In this document: positions 1 to 7,210 of the stretch, piece by piece | How positions within the stretch are numbered: the stretch's first letter is position 1 | Layout of the letters: each line of letters begins with the position of its first letter | Source of the DNA: Gonium pectorale | Lineage: Eukaryota; Chlorophyta; Chlorophyceae; Chlamydomonadales; Volvocaceae | NCBI GenBank assembly: GCA_001584585.1 | Contig: LSYV01000002.1 | Location: 6,074,891 to 6,086,616, forward strand | Length of the DNA: 11,726 bases | Direction: 5' to 3' | Program-made: the position numbers and the translations under genes | The notes under the pieces: model-generated | What the model was told of the DNA's origin: nothing | Databases searched by the model: none | Seen by the model: only the letters and a program-made list of their open reading frames with translations

Positions 1-586
1 GCCGATGCGCCGGCGCAGCCTGGAGCCTGGCCTGTAGGGCGACGCGGGCTCCTCGGATACCCCCGGTGCCGCGCAGCGCACGGCCTCCATTTGAAGCGAT
101 GCACATTACACGCCGTCATGTCATCGCGTTGCTCGAACGCTCGGGTATCCGTACAATTCATCCGTATCGTACAGCCCGTGTACCTCCCCTGAAGCTGCAT
201 GAGTGTGACACAAGGACACAATGCATTCGATATCCGACAAAATCTGTATGCATCGGCACCTCACACACAGCTCGTCGTACGCGTTTTCCTTTTCAACACA
301 GTGTGAGAGGTGCCGTAGAATGCAGGGCGATGGGCGTGCACCCCACAGCTACACACTGTGCACATGGCCTGCATCGCCGCAGCCGCGCGTCGGGCGCAGT
401 ACTCAATTGGGCCTCACAGCAAATACGGGCGCTACGCTGCCCCCGCCCCGCGTCAGCGCCCGCGTCCTAAAGCGCCGTCACCCTCAGACCCTGCCCCCGC
501 TGCCTCCTGTGCGCCGAGGCTCGCCACCTCCCGGTGCGCCCGACCATCCCAGCGAGTCGTCCCCCGCATCGCCCGCATCGCCCTCA
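1..586 (-). other. 3' UTR and downstream flank of the UVR-ApaG gene
   Basis: This stretch lies downstream of the minus-strand TGA at 589-587. I see no convincing exon in it on either strand; the open frames here are short, mutually overlapping and lack family features. It most likely holds the 3' UTR of the UVR-ApaG gene followed by flanking sequence. An imperfect 9-bp repetition (CGCATCGCC-like) sits just beyond the stop codon around 565-586. The far left end (1-65) is GC-rich and unassigned. Confidence 0.45.
106..110 (-). terminator. Candidate polyadenylation element TGTAA
   Basis: On the minus strand the sequence reads TGTAA at 110-106. TGTAA is the usual poly(A) signal of Chlamydomonas-type algae, normally 10-20 nt before cleavage. 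It is the only copy I find on this strand between the stop codon at 587 and the window edge. It would imply a 3' UTR of about 480-500 nt, a normal length for such algae. Assignment to this gene is by position only. Confidence 0.4.
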
Positions 587-3213
587 TCAGACCGCCTGCG
601 GCCCGCGTGCGTCCAGCATGAACTTGGCAATCTTGACCTGGGGAGTGGGGCGCCCCGGGAGTGGGCCAAGAAGAGATGCAACCCGTCAATTCAAAGCGGT
701 ACGGCACTGCATAAAGCGATAATCAAGGGTGGCCGCAAAGCGCGCAGCTCCGACAAACAAACAAGCTCATAAGTAGACAGCCGATCCAGCCGTCTAAACT
801 TCAGCCATGCCCAGCCAGCCACCGGTGATTGCGCGCAGCTCGTTGCTGCCGTGTTTGTCCGTGCGTTCGTGCGTGCCGCCCGCGTGCGTTCAGCGCACGG
901 GCATCGTGACTGGTGTAAGGCCTGGCCCCGCACGCCCCCACCACCAAACCTACCTGCCTAGCATGCAGCACACCCCGAGAGATGCACTGTTCGACGCATC
1001 AGCCATCAGCCATCAGCCATCAGCGGCCCAGATGCGGTCCTTGCTCGCCTCCAAGCGCCCGCCTGCCCCGCCCCTCCCATCATCCCGCCCCCGCCCCCGT
1101 CCCCTGCTCACCTCCATGGTCTCTGCCCACGTGCCGTCGACGGGGTTGAGCACCACCATGGTGTAGCTGCCCTCCATGGAGCCCTGGGGGAAGGGAGGGC
1201 GCAAGGAACGGGAGTCGAGGTCGAGGGCGTCGCCCATACCAATTTAACGCACGGGATGAGAATTGGGGACGAGAATGGGAGACGTAGGTGCGCTACGCCG
1301 GTGGGATGAGAGGGAAACGAGGGGATGGGTGATGCCACGCCCCGTTGCGTTGTGTTGCGAGCGGCGATGCGGCGATAATCAGAGGTCGCCCGGCAGCTCA
1401 CACAGCAGGGGGGCTCAAGGGCGCGCACACGTCGCGCGGACCCTCCTCCCCGGGTCATTACACCGCGGCGCGCCGCACTCAGACCGCACGGCCGCTGCGC
1501 CTCCCATCCCCCGCACCCAGCCGCACCCACCTGCGGCGTCGCCAGCGGGCACCCCGACGTGTACTCGTGGCTCTTGCCCGGCAGCAGGATGGGCTGCTCG
1601 CCCACCACCCCCGGGCCCCTGGCGGCGAGGAACAAGCGCACGCGCAAACAACCGCGGCCCAGTGAATGAGCCTTTGCATGGAGCAGTGAGCCACGGGGCG
1701 CACAGCTAACGCCACACACCCCACGCGGTTCGTGGTGTGGGATGATATGCGGCCAATGCCCGGCTGCCCCGCTCCGTCAACAGGTCAACCCCTCGGTCGC
1801 CAACCCGCTCCACCCAACTCGGCTGGCCACCGCTGCAGCTGCCCCAGGCCCCTGCCTCGCCGCGCCTGCCGGCTCACCGGACCTCCTCCGTGCGCCCCGT
1901 GGCGTCCATGATGAGCCAGTGGCGGCTGCGCAGCTGCACGATGGTGTCGGAGCTCTCGTTGGCGATCACAATGTGGTAGGCGAACATGTAGCGGCCCGCG
2001 GAGGGGGCGGACTTGGTGGGAAGGTAGAAGCTGAGGGGCCGGCCGGGGAGATGGTTGGGGGACGGGAGGGGCGGGGAGCGGTGAGGGCGAGCGTGCGCGG
2101 CACGCGGGCACGAGGCAGTGTGTGGGTCCAATGCGCATGCTGGTGGTGGTGGTGGTGGTGGTGGTGGTGATGGGTGGGGGCGGGCTGCATGACACGATGA
2201 CAGGCGCGCGCGCCAAGCATCCGCTCCGCACCGCACCGCACCAAGGGACACGCCCCGCCAGCGGACGTTCTGCATGTATCGCCTCGCGGGCCCAAGGGGG
2301 ACGCACTCGGGGCCAAACTGTGCCCCAAGCAAGCTCCTCTGACGCCTTCACAAGCCAAGGGCATGCACCCTTCGGTACCCCACTCCAGCCGCAGCAGCCT
2401 GGGTCTCGAGGCCCCTCAAAACGCGCGCCCAGCCCAGCCCTGCCGGTTTGCCCGTGCCGCCTCGCCCCTCCCCGGTGCCACGCCGCACCTCTGCACGGTG
2501 ACACGGATGCCCCCCGTGACTGCGGTGCTGGTGGTGCTGAGCAGGCCCGCCTGCAGCGCCGCCGGGCCCAGCTCCGCCTGCAGAGCTTCGAGCTGGGCTT
2601 TGAGGCGGGCGGCATCCTGGCAGGGTTCGGGGTGGGGTGAAAATAGCTGTGTCGAAGATGGGCGCGGCCGAAAGTGCTCTTGTCCATGGGGCAGTGCCCT
2701 TGAGGCCACTAGCAACCCAAACCCCACGCATGGTAGCCCCACCTGGTAGCGTTCCTCCCGAATGGCCGCCTCCAGCGCTGTTCGCGCCAGCATGACCGGG
2801 TCCTTGCGGTTTAGCTCCTCCAGCTCCTCCTTAATGCGCGCCGCAACCTTGAAGTCCTCGCCCTTCACTGCGCAACCAGAGGAGGGGGGGCGCCAGCAAG
2901 GGGCAACACTTGCACCGAGCGGCCATGGCAGGGAGCGGAAGCTATGTGGCGGAAGCTAGGTGTCGGCGCCCATCGGGCCGAAGGGTTGAGGTGAGGGTGG
3001 GTCCGCACCTGCGAGCTTCAGCTCCAGCTCCAGGTCTTTGCGCTTCTGCGCAAGTTCGGCAATCGTGAAGGCACTGCCAGCCTCGGTATCGGCTGCACGG
3101 CACGCTAGGCGTTGGGTTCTCCGCGCTGGGACCGCCGCGACCGCATGCCGGCCGGAGGTTCCGGCCGGGACCCGATGCAAATTCAGGACATTACGACCGA
3201 AATGATATGCCAT
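587..3213 (-). CDS. Plastid-targeted tandem UVR motif and ApaG (DUF525) domain protein, seven exons
   Basis: Exons on the minus strand are 3213-3009, 2867-2743, 2616-2489, 2030-1878, 1618-1531, 1183-1112 and 637-587. They total 822 nt, or 273 residues plus TGA, and every junction has GT/AG ends and matching phase. I start at the ATG at 3213; the reading-frame extension upstream begins only with GTG. Residues 1-45 are Arg/Ala-rich with almost no acidic residues and include RLACRAA, so they look like a chloroplast transit peptide. Two UVR motifs follow: one around 60-89 ([16 protein letters not shown]) and one around 95-124 ([16 protein letters not shown]), exactly 35 residues apart. An ApaG domain fills residues 146-270, with [43 protein letters not shown] and [10 protein letters not shown]. 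ApaG folds as a fibronectin-III-like beta sandwich, and UVR motifs mediate protein-protein contacts. No enzyme site is visible, so an adaptor or scaffold role in the plastid is inferred. The family assignment is firm; localisation and role are less so. Confidence 0.9.
997..1024. repeat. Four tandem copies of CATCAGC
   Basis: A perfect 7-bp unit is repeated four times (28 bp) inside intron 6 (1111-638) of the UVR-ApaG gene. It is a simple minisatellite-like tract with no visible coding role, and likely polymorphic in copy number. Confidence 0.85.
2141..2169. repeat. (TGG)n trinucleotide microsatellite
   Basis: Nine uninterrupted TGG units plus TG (29 bp), followed by interrupted TGG-like sequence. 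It lies in intron 3 (2488-2031) of the UVR-ApaG gene, where the transcript reads CCA repeats. It is therefore not translated in the spliced message. Likely length-polymorphic between strains. Confidence 0.9.
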
Positions 3214-3431
3214 AATTGACTCAGGCACGCAGAGTGCCCAAGCTTTATGTATGAGAAGTAACTATACCGCTAATAACGGGAACGGAAAAGGAGGAGGTGT
3301 AGATGGCACCTACGATAATGAGTTCGACGGCGTATGAATACAGGCGGCAGATAACGAAGCGAAGCTTCCGAGTTCCGCTGGCGTGTGCACCACTTTTGTC
3401 GGCTCCAGCAGCCAGTCACTACTAACCTATG

Positions 3432-3437
3432 TATATA
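3432..3437. promoter_or_regulatory. TATATA motif, possible core promoter element
   Basis: A palindromic TATATA sits in the divergent region. It lies 219 bp before the UVR-ApaG start codon, a plausible TATA position for that gene with a 5' leader near 190 nt. It lies about 630 bp before the glycosyltransferase ATG, too far for a typical leader there. The assignment rests only on sequence and distance; many algal promoters lack a TATA box. Confidence 0.25.
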
Positions 3438-3893
3438 TGAATCAGAATCAGAGCGTACTACTAGCGGACTCTTAACGACGCGGCACGTCTTTGGGAGGGG
3501 CCATGGGGAGTGGTCGCCCTCAATAGTCCCGACAGCCTGCAATGCACTCTGCATACCGGTTCACTAAGAGGCTTATTGTATTCGTTTTCCTGAAGCGAGG
3601 CAGCCCCCGGATAACACCTGCGACTTCAGCAGAGAAGAGACAGCCCGCCTCTGCGGTCCTTGCGGTCATACCCTGCATACACGCCCGAAGGCGCAACGTT
3701 GCCAGCGGGGCGGGCGGGTACAGGGCAAAACACGTGAAGTGTCAGTCCCATTCCCTACGGACCAGCTTGGCATGCGGACAAACATATCCCAAAGTGCAAC
3801 GTAAACAGTACGGTGTGTTGACTGGAGGCCTTGGAGACCACGCAAGTGGCCGAACCCACTGGCTAACCTGCCCTACAAGTTAGGTCCAGGAAG

Positions 3894-3926
3894 GCTGGAG
3901 CAGGGGAGGATACTCCCCTGGTCAGC
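3894..3926. repeat. Perfect inverted repeat / hairpin
   Basis: CAGGGGAG (3901-3908) and CTCCCCTG (3913-3920) are perfect 8-bp inverted repeats around a GATA loop. The stem can continue through a small internal loop with GCTG (3894-3897) and CAGC (3923-3926). It lies about 145 bp upstream of the glycosyltransferase ATG and directly before a plus-strand TGTAA at 3928-3932. It could be an operator-like site, a structured 5' leader or a transcript end; the sequence alone does not decide. Confidence 0.6.
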
Positions 3927-4021
3927 GTGTAAAGTACGGGCATTGTACGGGAAATGCTTCTAGAAAGAATACGCCCAACTGTTACATACACCTCTACCTA
4001 TCATGTCACATTTTTCCAATT

Positions 4022-4049
4022 CGTTTCATACGTTTCAATACGTTTCATA
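4022..4049. repeat. Three CGTTTCATA-type elements in the leader
   Basis: CGTTTCATA, CGTTTCAATA and CGTTTCATA follow each other directly with a 9-10 bp period, ending about 20 bp before the glycosyltransferase ATG at 4071. They lie in the presumed 5' UTR or proximal promoter and could be a protein-binding array or a short slippage product. Confidence 0.6.
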
Positions 4050-4070
4050 AATCGTAATGAACGACAAACC

Positions 4071-5459
4071 ATGGCGACCCGTTCTCCAGTTGCTGCAATT
4101 TCTGCGATTCTACTGACAGCAGCCTTGCTCATTGTTTGCAGCTTGGTCCACAGCGATCGGTCGCCATTAATCCACCTTGGCGGGAGAAGAATTTTGGAAC
4201 AGGCAGGCAGCCTAAAGTCCAAAGCCAAAGCCAAAGCCGCACATGCCTCCGCTGCTGCCAATGTCACTAGACGCCTGCGGATAGCAGTGATTGTAGTTGC
4301 AATACCACCGTCACCAAACCACTTCGTAACTGACCATAAGCAGCTGAGGTGCGTGGGTCGTGGGGCGAAGCAGGGGTTCGGCGGAGGGGTCCTCATGGTG
4401 CCAGCGGGTCCCCTCCGCTTTCGGTCTCAGCACCGCAGCCCTCAAGCGTCACCACCCACCGGGTCTTATAGGAAGCACACCGATAAGACCGAACCCCTGT
4501 CATCGGCCCGTGTGGATGCGTGCGCGTGCCGGCAAATTGTTCACCCTGTTCGCAGCGCGGAGGACGGAGCCTGCCCTACTTTCCAATGCCCCCTCCCCTT
4601 CAGACCCTCCCATGTGCTTGACAACTTCGCAAACAAGTTCAAGTATGCGCAACAGCACGGCTATGATTTCATCCCCATCCTCTGGAACATGGAGGACCCA
4701 GACCTGCCCGGCGCCTGGGCCAAAATCCCTGCGCTCTTAAAGTACCTGCCGCGGTACGACTGGATCTGGTGCACGGACATTGACCTGATCATCACCAACC
4801 GCCTCCTCTCCATTGAAGAGCACGCGCTCAGGGGCGTGCCTGCGGACAAGCACATCGTCGCAGCGCAGGGTGCGTCTGTACACCACAGTGTAGAGCGTAC
4901 AGCACATGCAGTAGGCAAGCGGGCGTGGCGTCAGGCCCATACCGGCCTGATAAGCGCAGATGGCCTTGAGCGGCCCCTCCGCGCGGGTACAGGGCCTGGC
5001 ACCCTCAGCGGGGCACTGCCCGCGGTTGACAGCTGTGGCATGAAGTTGTGTCTTGCACCCCGTCAATGCGCCGCAGACTGCTTCGCCATCAATATGGGCA
5101 GCTTCTTCATCCGAAACTCGCGACCCGCGCTCCGCTTCTTGGCGGCCGTGCACGCGATGCGCCGCAACGCCTCCATCCCCAACTACGACGTGTGGTACGA
5201 AAACGCCGCGGTGGTGCAGCTCGTCCATGACAATGTGGACGGCGCGGCTGAGCTGTTCCACCTGGTGCCGCAGCGGTACTTCAACGCCTACTATTCGCCC
5301 AGCACCCACCTGTACGGCAGCGAGCCCCCGGACTGCGGCGACCGCTTCTGGCAGGTGGGGGACTTTGCCCTGCATTTCCCTGGCCAGGCGGACAAGACGG
5401 AGGCCTGGGCGTCGGTGCTAGAGGAGGGCGGGGAGGAGCTGCGGCAGCTGCTGCCGTGA
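4071..5459 (+). CDS. GMA12/MNN10-type (GT34-like) glycosyltransferase, type II membrane protein, three exons
   Basis: Exons 4071-4348, 4604-4869 and 5077-5459 give 927 nt, or 308 residues plus TGA. Both introns have GTGCGT donors and C/T-rich CAG acceptors and restore family-like sequence across the joins (KQLR/PSHVLDNF and IVAAQ/DCFAINMGSFF). I chose the ATG at 4071 because it has a good context (AAACCATGG) and is followed at once by a signal anchor (about residues 7-27, LLTAALLIV), as expected for a Golgi type II enzyme. The frame also opens upstream from 3954, but that extension is unlike a protein N-terminus. A Lys/Ala-rich stem follows the anchor. The catalytic region has AWAKIPALLKYLPRYDWIWC and then D151-I-D153, the DxD motif that binds metal and nucleotide sugar, followed by INMGSFFIRNS. 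Near the C-terminus HFPGQ replaces the HFxGC often seen in GT34. GT34 enzymes are retaining transferases of galactose, mannose or xylose; the donor and acceptor here cannot be told. Confidence 0.85.
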   Translation: MATRSPVAAISAILLTAALLIVCSLVHSDRSPLIHLGGRRILEQAGSLKSKAKAKAAHASAAANVTRRLRIAVIVVAIPPSPNHFVTDHKQLRCVGRGAKQGFGGGVLMVPAGPLRFRSQHRSPQASPPTGSYRKHTDKTEPLSSARVDACACRQIVHPVRSAEDGACPTFQCPLPFRPSHVLDNFANKFKYAQQHGYDFIPILWNMEDPDLPGAWAKIPALLKYLPRYDWIWCTDIDLIITNRLLSIEEHALRGVPADKHIVAAQGASVHHSVERTAHAVGKRAWRQAHTGLISADGLERPLRAGTGPGTLSGALPAVDSCGMKLCLAPRQCAADCFAINMGSFFIRNSRPALRFLAAVHAMRRNASIPNYDVWYENAAVVQLVHDNVDGAAELFHLVPQRYFNAYYSPSTHLYGSEPPDCGDRFWQVGDFALHFPGQADKTEAWASVLEEGGEELRQLLP

Positions 5460-7210
5460 GAGGCGAGGCGGCAAGCAGTTGTGTGTGGGTCTGTTCCGGC
5501 CGTGTACTTCAGTTTTGTAGTCGTGCCTCATGTTCTGATCAGCACTAAACGTGGTCGGACATCATGGATTCATGAGAAGGGTACCTGCCCTTCGCCCGAG
5601 CTGGCGCGCTGGGTCATAACGAGTGAGCCCAGCAGCTGGCGGGCTGCCTTCGTAATGTGAGCGCGCTCCTCCCCTGCCTGGGCGCATGCCCTGCCCTTCT
5701 CTGCACCGAGTCGCGAGAAAGGGCCTTGCTTGACTTGCTGCCCATTGTTAACATTCTCTGCTGAAGTGTACCTGCTTTTAACTTTTGGAGGGGGTTTCCC
5801 GATCGGGCATGGTTTGTCCTCTAGAAACCCTGAGGGTCGGGCAGTTTGGGTTATTTTGCCAAAGAACTACAGTGTCCTCTATCTGTGGCAGCTTTGCGTG
5901 GCTTGTTCCTTGCATGCCTTTACGCGTATACGTGCCCATGGGATGCATGTTGAGAGGTGCAGACTGGAAACATTGAGTTGAATTTGTGTGCGTACCGTCA
6001 ACAAAAGCGTGCACGTTGCATTTTTGCTGGAAGCAAGGCGAGATCGCATATGGTAGTGGACGGGCTTTCGGCTGTGGCTGTGGCAGGTGGAGCGTGTGGA
6101 GGGCGTAGTGGAGCTGTGCTGTGTGTTACGGTATGCGTGACAAAGTGCAGGAGGCATGTCGAAAAGGCAGCGAGCAAAGGCACGGAGCTGTGATGTGATT
6201 GTGTTGCAGGTCCGTCGTGTGTTGTGCAAGGCGCCGCCCCTTGGACAGGACCGCATCGAGCTTGGGTGCCAGCGACAGCGTCAGCGTCTTGCCGGTGCCG
6301 GGCAGGGATTATGACAGCACCGCGCCGCTGATGCGTTTAGGACGATGCCAGTGGTATGTGGAGCCTGTATCGCCGTCATGGAGTGCGGATACATTTTGTG
6401 CGGCACCCGCACTCTGAGAGAGCGATGTACACCGCTTCGGGAACAGGCCGCCTTTGCTGAGGCATAGGTAGGGCGCTAGCCCTGTGTTGGCCCCAGCCCT
6501 GGCGGTGCGTTAGCAGGTTTCGGGAGGCTCAGGTCTTTGCAGTTATGCAGTGTTCTGACTATTCGTGCCCTACACGGGAATGGCGACATGTCGTAGCACG
6601 TAAATGTGTGTGCCTCCGGACGCGCGTGCACGCAGCATAGAGTTTTTGTCATGGAGGTACGGAAGGGCTATGATGCACGAGCGGGGGCCCAAGCTGTGCG
6701 GCGCCAGGGCGCAGGAGAGCACCCAGGGCCACATCAAGAGTTCAAGGACATGAGCCGTGCATGGGCTGGAAGCGAGGAACACTGAAGTAAGCCGCGTTGA
6801 GCCCTTGCGCCTCCGCAACACCGCAAGTCTGCAATTCTGCATGGCTGCATAGCCGTTTGTTGTCGGTTGGAGTTGTGCATGTGACGCGGCAGCGTCCGCA
6901 TACTGGTAGCTTAAGTGCAAGTTTCTGGCTATGTTATCTAAAGCAAATGCTCGTTCAAAACAAAGGGTGGGTGTAGTACTAATGCAACAGTCACCAACTT
7001 CGACGTGGGTGTGGGCTAAACTCTGGCGCGATTGATCGATTACCTTTCTTGTACATGGGTTTCTTAATGGATTCACTGACAGCCTTGACGCGGACATTGG
7101 GTTGGGTCGCTCCCTGTGACTTGAACATCCTTAACATGATGGCATTTACATGCTGACGAATGCGTTGAGCAAGTCTGATAGTGAGCTCGAGGCAGCTTAC
7201 GGGTGGCAGC
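5460..7210. other. Long intergenic region without a convincing gene
   Basis: It lies between two plus-strand genes and must contain the 3' UTR of the glycosyltransferase and the promoter of the large gene. I found no plus-strand TGTAA anywhere in it, so the glycosyltransferase poly(A) site is unplaced; a TGTAG at 5516-5520 is a weak candidate. GC is lower than in exons. Open frames on both strands are short with mixed codon use. The longest, on the minus strand at 7097-6570, has no family features. A P-loop-like peptide on the minus strand at 6356-6220 is listed separately. A 10-bp palindrome CCCGATCGGG sits at 5798-5807. Confidence 0.5.
6220..6356 (-). pseudogene. Possible decayed P-loop ATPase/helicase-like fragment
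   Basis: Read on the minus strand, one frame gives YHWHRPKRISGAVLS, a TAA stop, and then SLPGTGKTLTLSLAPKLDAV and more. PGTGKTLTL matches the Walker A pattern GxxGxGKT of nucleotide-binding proteins. The frame is broken by the TAA just before the P-loop. I see no start, no Walker B and no continuing exon in the flanks. It may be a relic of a helicase-bearing element or a retrocopied gene, or a chance match. The plus strand of the same stretch is also open (6199-6417). Confidence 0.2.

Larger units (their letters stand above)
3214..4070. promoter_or_regulatory. Divergent intergenic region between the UVR-ApaG and glycosyltransferase genes
   Basis: This 857-bp gap separates two head-to-head genes and must contain both promoters and 5' leaders. 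Its GC content is visibly lower than that of the flanking exons. It holds a TATATA at 3432-3437, a strong hairpin at 3894-3926, and a repeated CGTTTCATA-type element at 4022-4049, all listed separately. A plus-strand open frame at 3542-3883 (113 codons) has no recognisable domain and mixed codon use; I do not call it a gene, although a TGTAA lies 45 bp after its stop. Confidence 0.5.

Noticed and set aside
913..917. Plus-strand TGTAA as a poly(A) site
   Set aside because: It lies inside an intron of the minus-strand gene, and no plus-strand gene precedes it.
1742..2170. Plus-strand frame of 142 codons ending in a poly-Trp run
   Set aside because: It is antisense to ApaG exons 4 and 5, and the Trp run is the (TGG)n microsatellite.
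3542..3883. 113-codon plus-strand frame in the divergent intergenic region, with a TGTAA at 3928-3932 just downstream
   Set aside because: Mixed third-position composition, no domain, no signal peptide and no splice partner. The nearby TGTAA makes a non-coding or short transcript possible but not a supported gene.
3954..4070. N-terminal extension of the glycosyltransferase from an upstream in-frame ATG
   Set aside because: The 39 added residues are unlike a Golgi protein N-terminus and include the CGTTTCATA repeat. The ATG at 4071 has better context and is followed directly by the signal anchor.
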